Positions 33,470-46,423 of a stretch of DNA of 64,000 nucleotides are shown here, in pieces. Source of the DNA: Heterobilharzia americana (Eukaryota; Platyhelminthes; Trematoda; Strigeidida; Schistosomatidae); contig OX104134.1 in NCBI GenBank assembly GCA_944470555.2, positions 55,729,890 to 55,793,889 of the forward strand, in the 5' to 3' direction. The translations under genes were made by a program, and so were the position numbers. Position 1 is the stretch's first letter. Each line of letters starts with the position of its first letter. A model generated the notes under the pieces. The model ran no database searches. It was not told the DNA's origin and worked only from the letters and a program-made list of their open reading frames with translations.

Positions 33470-36400
33470 AATGTCACCCAGTAGATAATACTGCATCACT
33501 TTCATCATCATCAATATGAACATAAGACCAGTCATTACTGCGTAACGGTCCAAGTTACCACAGCTCATATCAGTACATCAAGTGAAAAAGCAGTAAGATG
33601 AAGATGATGATAAGAAAATTCAGTCAAAAGAAATATAAAGTACGAAAAGAGAGAAAGGAAGCATGGGAAAATGATGAGATTCGGTATAGCGTCATTAAGA
33701 TGAGGATAATATATGTATACATTTGCACCACTGACATCGGTTCTCAGCCATGTCACCTAGGGTCTCCAACCACTGGTTCCTCTTTTCCTGTGGACCTCAA
33801 CCGCCCAGTCTGCATCGCCCCACATGACTCAAACCAACAGTCTAAGACTTCATACACTGATGCCATGTTTTAGTCTGGCCACCTCAGGCCTTTTTCCAGC
33901 CTGGACCTACTTCGGCCAACATTGTGTGATAAGGCAATCAGCGACTAGGCATACGTAACACGTGTCCCAACCATCTCAGTCGACGAAGGTTCATAACCTC
34001 GTCAACAGATTTACCTCTACTCCCTAAAACTACACCTGACTTCTGCATTACTCACATGGTGACACCACGGAATACGTCCTATACTACGAAGGCAACGGTG
34101 GTCAAATACCTGTAACCTTCTCATGTCTTCCACTTTCAATGGCCATGTTTCACAGCCATACAGTAGAATAGACCGGACTGCTGTGCAGTACACGCGACCC
34201 TTAATAGACAAACGAATATCACGGCGGCGCCATAGGTGGCGCAAATTGGCAAGAGCCAATCGAGCCTTTTGTATCCGTGCAGATATTTCATCGGCCACTG
34301 AGCCACCAGGGCTGATCCTACTTTCCAGGTAAATGAAGTGGTCAACACACTCAATCACTACACTCTCTATTGTTTGCCGTGGTGGGGCACCACTGAAGAC
34401 CAATCCTGGAGCAAAAATTTGCATTTGGTTGGTGAGAAACGCATCTCAAGCATTCTCAAATTCCCACTCAAAGTGTTCAGAAGATTCTGCATCTTGTAAC
34501 TGTCTTCACTTAACAGGACTATATCATCTGCATATTCTAGGTCCAACGAAAATTTTCCTGTGATTAGGTCAACGTCTATATAATCAGGTGACGAGAGGGA
34601 GACCTCTATAAGAATATCTATGATAAAACTGAATAAGAATGGAGGCAGTGAGCACCTCGATGGACACCACTCGATGAGTACAGCTCACCTGACAACTCAC
34701 CATAGGCTCTAACACGCCCACAAGTGTTCGAGTAGAGAGCCTTCAATAAGGTGATGTACTTATTCGGCACATCTTTTAGTGAGAGACATTGCCATAAGAC
34801 TTCTCGATCAACGGAGTCGAATGCCGCCTTTAGGTCGAGAAATACAGCTAGTGTTGGGCGTCGGTAAGCGTGCGTATATTCCAGTACCTGGCTCATTGTG
34901 AATATTTGTTTGATACACCTGCTACCGGGTCTACAGCCTGCCTGGTTTTCTCGGGCTTGCTGTTCCCGAGCTCCACTCAGGTGTCGGAGAGTTATAGAAC
35001 CTAGGATCTTGGACACTATGTTCATCAGGCTGACTCCTCTATGGTTATGACAAGAGGACTTTTCGCCTTTCTTGAAGACTGGGATAATCAGTGATTTAGA
35101 CCAGTCCGAGGAGGGATCGTATTTGATTCCAATGTGCTGGTTAACACTTCCGTTAACCTGACTAAGAGCACCTTGCCACCATACCTGTATATCTCAGGAG
35201 TTGGTCTGTCTGGTCCTACAGCCCTTCTTCGTTCGAAGTTATCTACTGCTTTCTCAACTTCTAGTGTTGGGAGGCCTATCTCTATGTCCCATTCAGGATC
35301 CGACTGGATAGCGGGCAACGCAACGTTGGCTGGAGGCCAGTTAAACTGCCCCTTGATGTGTTCTTCCTATCGTCCCAGTCGTCTCCCCTGCAAGTGAATC
35401 GCAGATCCATCCTTCTCCGCTATAGCCTTTCAAATCTTGTTGACCTTTTCCCTCTAGTTTCCTTAATAAGTCTAAACAACTGTCTCCTGTTACCAATCGC
35501 CGTCTCCTTTTCCATCTCTTTAGCATTCGCTGCCCACCACTGTTTGTGGTCGTTGCGTAGACTTTGTCTCAGTCTACTTTTAAGCTTTGCCTGCTCTTCA
35601 TTGTACTCGGGGCTTGCAGGGATGCGTTCACGTACATCCATTAGTTCGGAAGAAGCTGGTGATATCCACTGGCTCTTTTTCACCACTCTTTCGGAGTTGG
35701 CTAAGGTCTTCAGTGCTGCTTTTACAATAGACTGGAGATGGTACCAGCTTCTTCTTGGTGAGTGATGGTGTTCTCGTTGTTCAGATTTTTCCTCTGTCCG
35801 TTGGGACGCGGGCGTATACAAGTTCGGACCAACGCTTGGTCACTATCCAAAAACGTACTCCAGAAGGAGCCGCAGTCTTCCACCGATTCTCTCCAGCGAT
35901 GACTAATAGCAATGTGATCCATCTGTGTCCATCGCTGAGTTGAGCTGGGTAGACACCACGTCAAACAGTCTTTTTTTATGTCTGAAATTGGTGCTGGCTA
36001 AATATAGGCGGTTATCTGAGCATAGTTGTAATAGGCGATCACCGTTATCTGTGCGTTCAGCTGGGATTCCGAAAGTGCCTTTCTGCCTCACTCAGTCTAC
36101 CCACCTGTGCGTTGAGGTCATCTGCAACAACCACCACGTTCGAACATTTGGCTTTCGAGAAGAGGCTAGACAGTTTGCGGTAGAACTCGTCCTTAACTTC
36201 ACCCGAACTGCAGTCAGTGGTTGCATAAACAGAGATTACAAAAAGACAACAGTGAGTCTCACTATTCCTTTTAGTTCTCACTGTGCAGTTCAATCGGATA
36301 GCGCAGAAGCGACTATCAACTGGGGTCCAGTCTAGTGATGAATCGAATCTCCAGAAACTCTAAGGGTGAATTTCGTGGATTCATCAGGTTAGTCAGAAGA

Positions 36401-37140
36401 GGCCAGATGAATAACCGTACTTGGGTCCTGCATGCGTGTCTCACAAACACAGCACACATCCATGGCCCGAGTTGCTAGAGTTTTTGCCAACGAAGCCTGT
36501 TGACCAATTTGACGGAGGGTGCGGACATTGAAGGCTCTAATATGTAATTTGGAGCGTGGTTTGAAGAGTCTAAGGATGGTGTTTCGTGGACTCAGATCGT
36601 TGTCGAAGGCTGCAGAGGTAGGAGAAATTGAAGATGATGTAGTATCGTTAATTGAGAGACGTGAAGGAAGATTAAAAGGTAATGATGAGGGAGATGGATA
36701 GCAGTCTGAGGAAACTTGAGTGCTGATCGAGTTGTGAGGGTGGTTGACACTTCCCGGCTACCCACACCGTGGAAGGCTATTTCTTCTTAAGATACCTGAA
36801 AGAGATTTGTGTGACCACAGAGCCCTTCGGACATCTGCTTAAGACCTGTCACACGTAGCCTTTTGTGTATGATTATTTTGTATTTTTGGTCGAAAAGAAA
36901 CGACGAATAAACCAACACCCCCGGCCTGGCAGACCGTGGACACGGTGGAGTGTATTATTTTTGAGGCCGACCTTTTCTAAACCTCACATCACTGAGAAGG
37001 CAGCCTCAGCATGGCACTGCTGGTCATCCAAGGAAAACACCTTACTGCTGTGACAACCCATCCAGCTAACAGCAGTACGACTTTACACTCAGACCCCCAT
37101 CATAGTGTAGTAATTTACACCACGACGGTAAGGGGAACTG
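33470..37140 (-). mobile_element. LINE family B, most complete copy (APE-RT non-LTR element)
   Basis: Reading the minus strand from 37140: GC-richer 5' region (also seen at 10.6-11.06 kb), an endonuclease-like frame (36057-36293, with VISVYATTD and DLNAQVGRL), a linker frame (35420-35821), the RT entry (35088-35318), RT core (34618-35025: LAVFLDLKAAFDSVDRE), an ADD-bearing stretch near 34.5 kb, and the C-terminal domain (34017-34424: [46 protein letters not shown]). Frames are broken by shifts and stops, so it is defective. It is a different family from the RTE copies; clade not resolved here. Confidence 0.85.
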
Positions 37141-37899
37141 CTGTGCACTATATCATGTAAACTATCTAAACTGGAATAATACTCTACGACAGTTTCCGAG
37201 GTTTACCACTACATCGTAAATTGTCTCTTTTATGTAATAAATCGATCAATGCAAGTTTCAATATTTGTGATAAAATATATTTACACGTCTCATCATCAAC
37301 GAAGAGTTATTATTATTGCGAATTAATCACCAGTTAGTGAACGTTGTAACTGTTTGGTCGGTAGTGCCTATCTTTAATCAGCGTCTCTCCTTCAAGTTTA
37401 TTATGTAGTCACTAAGCGGTGATGTGACATTGCGGTACATCATATTTCGGTGTTAGATAGAGGGAGTCAGCTGTCGAGAAACCATGTACCTAAGTTTTTT
37501 GCTTGTTAGCACTCCTCAGCAAGGCGTATCTCCAACCTCGAGGGAATTGATGTCCTGCTTAAAATTCAAACCCACATCACCCAATATTGCAGTCAGCGAC
37601 ATTACCATTGAGCTTTTCGGACCGCGAATGACTTCTTGTAGAACTGGATACATGCATTAATTGATCACTGAAGAACAACCAATCTCATGCAATTTAGTCC
37701 TAAGTGCTGAGCAAATTCTATTGATCACTTCCCTTCAGGTTTCGCTTCCAGCACTCCGCCATTCAGCCACTGTTTTGGAATCCAGTGGTCCACATTTTGC
37801 GACTGTCGATTTGCGGCATAGCACTAACTTCATTCAATGGGATCGCTGAATATTTGCCTTCAAACTCAACTTGGTTTGCCCGATAAATCACGACTTCTC
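37141..37899. other. no gene; patchy SINE-like sequence
   Basis: 'gacattaccattgagc' near 37600 resembles the inverted tRNA-like part of the SINE at 42.88 kb, but the surrounding sequence is too diverged to delimit. Confidence 0.35.
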
Positions 37900-38090
37900 A
37901 TTATAACGTCGGAACATCTCATACCGATGTATTTCAATGATAACGTGATTGTCGCAAGACCTGGATGTAAAGACTTTTATCCCTCGCGGGATTGTGAGTG
38001 CACACTACTCAGGAGTCCCACACAAGTTCGAAACACATCTTTATTGCTTCGAGGTTTTCAGTGGTTCTCCAACTGATGTCAGCTCGTGAA
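37900..38090 (+). repeat. tRNA-derived SINE with degenerate hammerhead
   Basis: 'ttcaatgataacgtgattgtcg' parallels the A-box area of the SINE at 43.33 kb. It is followed by 'ggattgtgagtgcacactactcaggagtcccac' and 'gttcgaaacac', equivalents of stems I-II and GAAAC. The CUGANGA core is lost. Confidence 0.45.
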
Positions 38091-38752
38091 TAGTTTCATG
38101 AAATGACCAGTATTTAATGTAGTACTGATCCCAGTATTGTGTTTCTCAACAATAAATTGTCAGTGGAACACAGTGCATTCAGTTTAGAAATATAACAGAT
38201 TGTTCAGTCAAAATATTTTCAAAGTCACTCAGTGAACTTTTCTCAGAATTTCTCATGTTCTGAATATGGCATGATCATCCTTGCGTCATTCACAGGAAGA
38301 GCTGCGAATGCTTTCTTAGTCTTGTCGACCATCTGGTCCTTCGTATTCCAGATAGCGTAGTGGATTTCTTTCTGAACGATGTTTTAAATGTAGTAATCTG
38401 TAGCAATGAAATCAGGAATGTTTGGGGGCAAGTTCAGCGCTGGTCATATCGTAGAAATTCTCAAACAATCATTCCTAGGTTTCCACTGATCTGTAGCTGG
38501 ATATAGAGCCATGGTAGCCTTACAAAAAGCTGCATTCTCTGATGAGAACTTGACCGTAATCTTGAGAATTCTCACATATCCATCCGAATTAAAACATCAT
38601 ATTCACATTAAAAATTCACAAAGCCATCATAGCCTTCGTCTTAATAACAGAAACTATATCCCTCAAGTTGTCAGCAAGTCTTCTGTTGTTCTGGGTGCAG
38701 ATGATTCTTATTAAAATCGTTTTCATCGGAGAAGAACCCAATAATCGCCAAC
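38091..38752. other. no gene recognised
   Basis: Includes phrases such as 'ctgatgagaacttgaccgtaat', but no long frame and no matched repeat in this window. Confidence 0.35.
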
Positions 38753-38766
38753 TTAACAGGGTGATT
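38753..38766 (+). repeat. target-site duplication, left copy
   Basis: TTAACAGGGTGATT, repeated exactly at 42141-42154 on the other side of the RTE element. Confidence 0.8.
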
Positions 38767-41700
38767 CAACCTCGCCTGGTTAACTAGTTCACTAGTTACT
38801 AGCCGGTACTGAGCCCGGGTAAAGAGGGAAGGTGGGGCATAGGGCTAGCAACCCTACCCCGTAAAACAAATCTAACCGCTAAAGAAACTTCAAAGCACAA
38901 AGAAATTATAAAAAATAATAACAAAATTATTCTTCGCTGGAATCGGAGAGGCGAAATGACGCCAGTTGGTGAAAGCCTTCGGGAAGCCAAACGGCCGATG
39001 TGCCTTGTCTTCTCTCGATGAAAGCGAAAGTAAACGTGGGGACATGGAATGTCCGCACCATGTTTGAACCCAGCAAGGCAGCCCAGATCGCAAACGAGAT
39101 GAAGAGGTATCACATTGAAGTGCTTGGAATTTGCAAGAGCAGATGGAATGGAAGTGGACTCTCCATACTGTTAACTGGAGAGTAGTCAATAATCTACTCC
39201 GATATTGTCACCAAGACAACAACCACGAGCACACTGAGTTTCGGAGTGGCTATCATGATGTCCTCAACAGCATCCAAGGCTCTCTCTCATGCAGTGGGAA
39301 CCAACCTCCTCCACGATCAGGATCATGACAGCAAGAGTCAACTCAAAAGGAAGGAAGGAAAGTCACAATCATACAGTGCTACTCTACGCACCTACAAATA
39401 ATCAAGCAGATGAAGAGAAGAAGAGGGAATTCTACATGCAACTGCAATCAGTACTGGACAAGACCGCAGTTGGTGATATCAAAATTCTAATGGGTGGGGT
39501 GACATGAATGTCAAACTGGGAGCAGACAATACGAGAAGAGAACTCATCATAAATCGAACACTCGGTGAAATGAATGAGAACGGAGAACTGTTTGCAGAAT
39601 TCTGTGCACTCAACGATTTGATGATTAGAGGCAGTGTGTACAAACAGAAGCATATTCACAAAGCAACATGGATTTGATTTCACCAAGCGGACACACTAAA
39701 AGCCAGATCCACTTCATTTCAATGTGAAGCAAGTGGAGACGCAGCCTACTGGACACGAGATCAGATCAAGAAGGAGAGCAGATGTAGGTTCACACCATTC
39801 AATATCTAGTGCAAGGAATCTACCTTCGAAATCAAGTTGAAGGCCTCCAGAGAAGCTGGTGATAGACGACCACAGTTCAAGTTGAACACCCAGAACAGAG
39901 ACTGAACTCAACTGAAGGACGAAATTACAAAGGACATCTTCACGTCAGTCAGCCATCAGAACAAAATTGGAGACATTGAGCAACATCGCTGAAGAAACCT
40001 GTGTGGAAGAACACTGAAACTCTCTGAAGGCTATGTGGAAAGGAACTTGAATAACCATATTAGGAAGGAAGAAGAAAGAAGATAAGGAATGGATCTCGAT
40101 GGACAGATGGGAGCTGATAGAGGAGAGGAGGATAGTGAAGCAGAAGATAAACCAGTGCAAGGATGCTCAACGACAAGAAGAACTGAGCACAATGTATGAA
40201 ACACTGAACAAAGAAGTGAAGAAGAGTGCACGAAAAGACAAAAGACACTTCCGTGACACACTTGCAAGTGAAGCAGAACAGGCTGCCGGCTGGTAGGAGA
40301 GACCTGACATCATTGTATCAAATAACCAGGCTACTCACTATCTGGGAAGAGGTCAACGCAGACGAAAGCAATAAAAGGTGATGACGGAAATTTAATTACG
40401 AGGGAAGAGAAACAGAGGAAACAATGAGCCGACCACTTAGAGAAGCTCTTGAATCGACCACCACCACCTGCACTTCGTCCAGATATACCACCAGCAGCCC
40501 AGCCACAGAACTACTACCAGTGAACACAAGCCCTCCGACGAAAGTCGAAGTCCCGAGCGCCATAAACCTACTGAAATGTGGGAAAGCAGCAGGACCAGAT
40601 GGGGTCCCACCAGAAGCACTGAGAACAGACGCAGAGACAACAGCGGACATGCTCACGTCACTATTGCAGAAGGTGTGGAAGGAAGAGAAGGTACTTGGCG
40701 ATTGGATGAAGGGCTATCTTGTGAAACTGCCGAAGAAGGGAGACCTAAGTCATTGCAAGAACTGGCGCGGAATCACACTCCTGCCCACTCCAAGCAAAAT
40801 ATTAAGCTGCATAATCCTGGAGAGACTAAGGGATACTCTGGATTCAAAACTACGACCGGAACAGGCTGGCTGGCTGGCTGGCTGAATTCAGGAAGTACAA
40901 ATCATGTGCGGACCGAATTGCAACGCTACACATCATCATAGAACAGAGCATAGAATGACAGTCAACTGTCTACCTCAACTTCATCGACTTTGAGAAGGCC
41001 TTTGACAGCGTCGACTGAGAGGTAATTTGGAAACTGCTCCAACACTACGGAATACCACAAACATTCATCAATCTCATTCAACAACTATATGAAGACGCCA
41101 CATGCCAAGTAATTCACAATGGGAAGCTCAGCTCGGGGATGCTTTTGAAGTGAAGACAGGAGTAAAACAAAACTGTCTACTATGACCCATGATCTTCCTG
41201 ATTATGGTGGACTGGATCATGCAGCAAGCATTGAGGAGTGGGAAGGTGGGCATACGCTGTTTAACAGGTGAAAAGAGCCTAGAAGATTTGGATTTCGCAG
41301 ATGATTTATGTCTAATGTCTTACCGCACAAACTCGAGGATCTACAGGCGAAAACTAACAAGTTAGCAGAAGAGGCTGAGCAGCGAAGACGGGACTTCAAG
41401 TGAATATAGAGAAGACAGAGGTGATGAAGATACCCCACCACCACCACCAACATCAACAACAAACTGCAATCACCATGAACGGGAGAAACTTAAAGGAAGT
41501 AACCTCCTTCACCTTTCTAGGCAGCACTGTTTCAACTACAAGTGGCGGGACAGACGAGGATGTCAAAGTGAGAATCGGAAAAGCAAGACAGGTGTTCATT
41601 AGCCTGAAACCAGTGTGGAGATCTACTGCACTCAGCATGTGGAACAAGATGCGGATTTTCAACACCAACCCAGTCAAGTCAGTGCTCCTGTATGGTTGAG

Positions 41701-42140
41701 AGACTTGGGGCGCGTTACGAAAGAAATTTCCAACCAACTGTAGACATTCGTCAACAACTGCTTACGCTAGCTCGTTACTGAAGATCAGATGGTCAAAAAT
41801 AATAAGCAACAAGGAAGTGTCGTTGGGCAACGAACCAACCAAGAACCTATGGCTGAACAAATATGCACTGGGAGGAAGTGGAGATGGATTGGGCATACAC
41901 TGAGAAGGCCGACTGGGGACATCACGCGTCAGGCCGTTTAGTGGAATCGCCATGGGAAGCGACGAGTTGGGAGTCCGAGGTGAGGGTGACATGGAGGAGA
42001 TCGTGCGAGGAGGAAATGAGAGGTTGCGTGCAGTCGTGGCGACAGGTTCGAAAGATTTCAGAGAAGAGAGTGGAATGGAGACGTGCTATTGAAGCCCTAT
42101 ATTCCATTAGGAACCCAAGGGACTAATAATAATAACAATA
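38767..42140 (+). mobile_element. RTE-clade LINE, near full-length but defective
   Basis: 3.37-kb element flanked by a 14-bp target-site duplication. A GC-rich 5' UTR (38800-38870) precedes the APE endonuclease (39018 on: KVNVGTWNVRTMFEPSK, EVLGICKSRW) and linker. The RT follows: GKAAGPDGVPPEAL and NWRGITLLPTPSKIL at 40424-40885, 'DFEKAFDSVD' near 40990, and an FADD-type box at about 41290. The C-terminal domain (41400-41699) begins KTEVMKIPHHHHQHQQQ. The 3' end is '...aggaacccaagggac' plus (TAA)n. At least three shifts or stops break the single ORF, including a CTGG-repeat expansion at 40866-40884, a TGA in 'SVD*E' near 41018, and a TGA after LLYG (41697-41699). The product would have supplied target-primed reverse transcription. 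Confidence 0.9.
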
Positions 42141-42154
42141 TTAACAGGGTGATT
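42141..42154 (+). repeat. target-site duplication, right copy
   Basis: TTAACAGGGTGATT, directly after the TAA-rich tail of the RTE element. Confidence 0.8.
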
Positions 42155-42734
42155 GTGTGAAAGTTTTTCTTCAGTCTTTTCTATAACAAGTTTGTCTCTA
42201 CGACTTTTGTATGAGTAACAACCAGTGTTCTCACTGTAGATTGATTTCTTAGTGGAAGCTACAACACTCATTACTCATAATGAAGCTCGTAGTCCATTGC
42301 CATGGTCCTCTATCACTTTCAGTTACACTTGTAGTATGAGTTTTGACTGAAAGAGACAACGCAAATCTTCACTGGTCTGTCATCTAAACTGTTATCTCAT
42401 AGTCTCCGTTTTCGCTCTTCATGTCATATCTTATTTTCCTCGGTGTTAAAAAGCATTGGGTATCTATCTATCGTCAAAGACGAAACTTGATGCATGATAT
42501 AGACAAATATTATGTATATTTTTCAGTCGCTCGCACTTGTCTGTTTTCTTCAAGTCGACGTCTTTTTCAAAACATGTTTCTCCTTAAAAAAAGTTGGTAT
42601 TTTTAAAGTGAAATAAATCTTGATTTACGGCTACTGAGGATCGCACTACTTATTTCCTTTGGGAATGCTAATTTGAACTATCAGATGTAAATTATTAAAA
42701 TTATTACCTATTCTTTCTGGAGGTTTGTGGTGGT
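42155..42734. other. no gene recognised
   Basis: AT-rich, with only short unassignable frames. Confidence 0.4.
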
Positions 42735-43064
42735 AACTCGTCGTGAACTGACATCATTTGAAGAAACAGTGGAGACTTAGAAGCACTGGACTGCTGTTTC
42801 GTCCTAGTATGGGACTCATCACCCGTGAGCATCCATGACCCCTTCAACGATCGAAACCACAAACTTCAGGTTACATGGCCAGCACATTACCATTGAGCCA
42901 CTGGGACAGAATCTATTGGTCCTTATTTCTTACTTGTGTCAGTTCACAGTACAGCGCGATCTACATCCAATGCCATTGTTGAGTAATCGTTCTCATGTTC
43001 GACTAGGTTGGCTCCGCTGGTCACGATATCTCATTGGAATTTCAGGAATCACCTCTCGAAGCTA
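42735..43064 (-). repeat. hammerhead SINE, left arm of a palindrome
   Basis: Reverse complement of 43157-43490 with high identity (shared frames MTPSTIETTNFRLHGQHITI on opposite strands). Its minus strand holds the same 'gtgatgagtcccatactagg' plus 'acgaaac' hammerhead remnant and tRNA-like promoter. Confidence 0.8.
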
Positions 43065-43156
43065 GTCACCAAAGAGCATAAGATGAATACCAACACGAAA
43101 TCAATCAATAGAATCTCCATAAATCTCCGAATTGAGTTAATCTAGTGCTCATTAGT
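43065..43156. other. spacer of the SINE palindrome
   Basis: 92 bp of unique sequence between the inverted SINE arms. Confidence 0.7.
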
Positions 43157-43490
43157 GGCTAGCTTCGAGAGGTGATTCCTGAAATTCCAATGAGATATCA
43201 TGACCAGTGGAGCCAACCTAGTCGAACATGAGGACGACTACTCAACAATGGCATTGGATGTAGATCGCGCTGTACTGTGAACTGATACAAGTAAGAAATA
43301 AGGACCAATAGATTCTGTCCCAGTGGCTCAATGGTAATGTGCTGGCCATGTAACCTGAAGTTTGTGGTTTCGATCGTTGAAGGGGTCATGGATGCTCATG
43401 GGTGATGAGTCCCATACTAGGACGAAACAGCAGTCGAGTGCTTCTAAGTCTTCAGTTTTCCTTCAAGTGATGTCAGTCCATGATGAATTC
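43157..43490 (+). repeat. hammerhead SINE, right arm of a palindrome
   Basis: A tRNA-like polymerase III promoter is visible: A-box TGGCTCAATGGT at 43324-43335 and a B-box-like TTTCGATCG at 43368-43376. Downstream, 43398-43427 reads like the Sm-alpha hammerhead (TGATGAGTCCC, loop, AGGACGAAAC) followed by a GTC at 43432-43434. Stem II is intact, but the C3 position of CUGAUGA reads G, which should abolish or weaken cleavage. Confidence 0.75.
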
Positions 43491-46353
43491 CTACCTAAAA
43501 TAATTATTAATTATATATTTAACTGATAAGTGGTGTGTTTCTGCCCTATTGATTCGAAGACAACTGATTAAAACTGTCATTCAGTTGTATAGACTTCTGG
43601 TTCGTTTTATGCACTGCTTGCGTCTAAGTAAGTCCAACAATTAAAAGCGATATAAGTTTTGTGATAACGGTTTCTTGGTTCTATTGTGTTCTCTGAGCTG
43701 AGTTGTTTAAACAACCAAGACCATTCACCTGAGCTACAAATATTGTCCACGATAACCGTTTCTATTTCAAAGTCGAATACTACAGCATTATTTCGCATGG
43801 CTTATTTATTGTGTTGACACTACCATCAAATTCTAAACACAAGCGAGTTCAGTACTACAGGATTCAATATATTGTTGACGAATCATGAATCATCACATCT
43901 ATCTGAACTTTATTGGTAATATGTATCAACCGTAGATTTGTTTCACACGTAGCTCAGCCAGTAGATATAACCAGCGTGTTCAAGATATGCAAGCCAATTA
44001 TACAAAATATTCCTTTTAAACACCAAAATGATCACTAGAATGACGGCGAATAATTTATTGAACCACATAACAGATATATCAATATAAACCATTTACAGTT
44101 ACTATCCATTGCATCTCAGATGCACCTTGTTTGGTTACTTATATCAAGATATGCATACATTTCATTGCTTCAGCCTAACCTCATGTGCCTAGAAAATCTT
44201 ATGAATAGATTTCCTAGTATCAGACGATTATTACATTGTACGTTTTTGAGATACTTGTCCTGTACTACGACAATTTTCATTTTTACCCTAGTGTATTTCA
44301 CTTCACAAATATTTATATTCTTTCAAGCCTAGATATTTTTAAAATAGTTTAAAAAGTACATACCGTCAGTTTCGTCTTCGAAATACTTGTACATTGTCAG
44401 TCAGTCATATTTCTGGGAAAATATATTCCAAGGCTGATTAGCACAAGTTTTGATGTGTGCATTTATGCGTAAGATTGTAAACCACGGTATCCAGAATGAG
44501 ATCTGTATGGTATGAATGGTTTTGAAGGCCATCCTATCAGGTATTCAAGTAACCGATTAGTTTGCTTTATTTTCACTCTTAAAGTAGTTTTTCTGTCTTT
44601 ACAAGATATGAAAAAACGTATTAGGTGTTTAGTCAACAGAATTATGCATAATACTCTCTATCGTATTTAATTAGGACATTATCTAACTTAGCGTTTTATG
44701 ATTGGTAACAGTTGTCCATAAATACGCTTGTGTATATAATAAAATATGCGGAAATGCGTCCTTAGCTGGGCAGCAAATTAATCCTAACGGACGAGATAGA
44801 TTAGAGTATTTAGTGTGAAAAATGTATTTGTATGTGTGTACTTCTATTACCTCTCAAGGAAAGTTGGTAGATCCTTTGATAGATACTACTTGTCTTCAAA
44901 CTAGGTGACACTAGAAAACATTTTTGCTTTTGAAAATCTACATTCAATGATGGACTGAATTTAATACAATTACCTGTGAAACAATGAATGAAAATTTAAA
45001 ATCTATGAAATGTAGGTAGACAATTTTCGACGTCTTTTGAAGAAGTAATGAATATTGGAGTGTGATGAACCATAGTTTTATCTTGCTTTCAGATTGCTGA
45101 ATAGTATACTTTCGGTGTCTATTCCACGCTCATTGTAAGTGAACTACAGGAAGAGAATCTTCAGTAATATCGCTTGTCGTGTCGTATTTGCATCTTTTTT
45201 GAGTGTTTTTGATGAGATCATGCTATCGGCCGAATATTAATAACTGAAATTAAAAAGAGGTTGTATATTTCTTCTCAATCTTCATATAAGGCACTGAATC
45301 GAAAATGTGTGAAGCAAGATATTTTCTTCTGCACTGTTAATTAATGTTTATCAGTATCATTTCTATGATGAGAAGTTATATCTATTCTAGTAAAAGTGGA
45401 CAAGAAATTTTCAGTACACTGCAGTAAACATAAAAAATCGCTAGAGTGTAAGAAAAGTTACTTCTGAAGATTTTAGAAAGGCACGAATTCGGTTTCTAAA
45501 ACGGTTTCGGGGAACGTAACCTGTTTAACCATAAGCAAGTGAATAATATATGTTCCCTCCAAACTTTTTAAAAATTCAATGTTGTTCATATTTTCTGTGT
45601 TGCCTTTGACTGACTATTCAGACCATTTTCTAATGTTCGGTAGATAAGTTTATATATTTACACATGACACCTGCAAATAGAGGGAATTTAGAAACATTCT
45701 ACGATTTAAGAAGTTAAACTTTATGAAGTTGAAATGAAGTACTCTCAGCAACCTTGTACAAATTCGCGTATTAGGCAATCAGCCACACCTAATATGTGAA
45801 GTCTAATGATACTCCTGACTGCCCAAAACTCGTTAGGTGGAGCGGTGTTCGAAACCATGGTTTATTGGTTGCAAATCAACTTCTCAAACCTATGAGTACG
45901 CAGCTGCGCTACGGAATAGCTAACAATTTCGCATGTGGTGATTCTATGGTTTTGAACTTACACATTTTATTGTGCGTAAAACGCTAAGGTCAAGTATGCA
46001 AATGCATAATCTGTAGTTCCTAGGTCAGTATTTACCATTCATATGTCATTATTTAGCATTATCCCTGCACTCAATACCTTTTTAAACTAATGTATTGGGT
46101 ACACGGCCAGATTTAGTATAAAGCTTTAAATCAAACGTCTCATCATTTCGCTGTATATTATAGTTTTAAAGGTTCAATTGTAGCTAAATTTTGAAAATAA
46201 AGTGGTTGAACTGTTGGCGTATTAGTCACAGACGGTAGCGGGCTGGGAAGTTCTCGTACTTATCGTACTCTCGAATCACCGTCACACTGAAAAAATTGGT
46301 ATTTATCTGCAGACTACAACTGTAGTTAACTTCATAACTTGAGAATAAAGATA

Positions 46354-46356
<3 letters not shown>
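43491..46356. other. 2.9 kb without a supported gene
   Basis: AT-rich. Short frames at 43607-43798 (-), 44120-44332 (+) and 45796-45987 (+) lack splice context or a recognisable motif. Confidence 0.4.

Positions 46357-46420
<64 letters not shown>
46357..46420. repeat. (AT)n microsatellite, 64 bp
   Basis: Uninterrupted alternating AT. Confidence 0.98.

Positions 46421-46423
<3 letters not shown>

Noticed and set aside
43324..43385. Possible genuine tRNA gene
   Set aside because: Box A and B motifs are present but no cloverleaf can be folded; it is the tRNA-derived head of a SINE.
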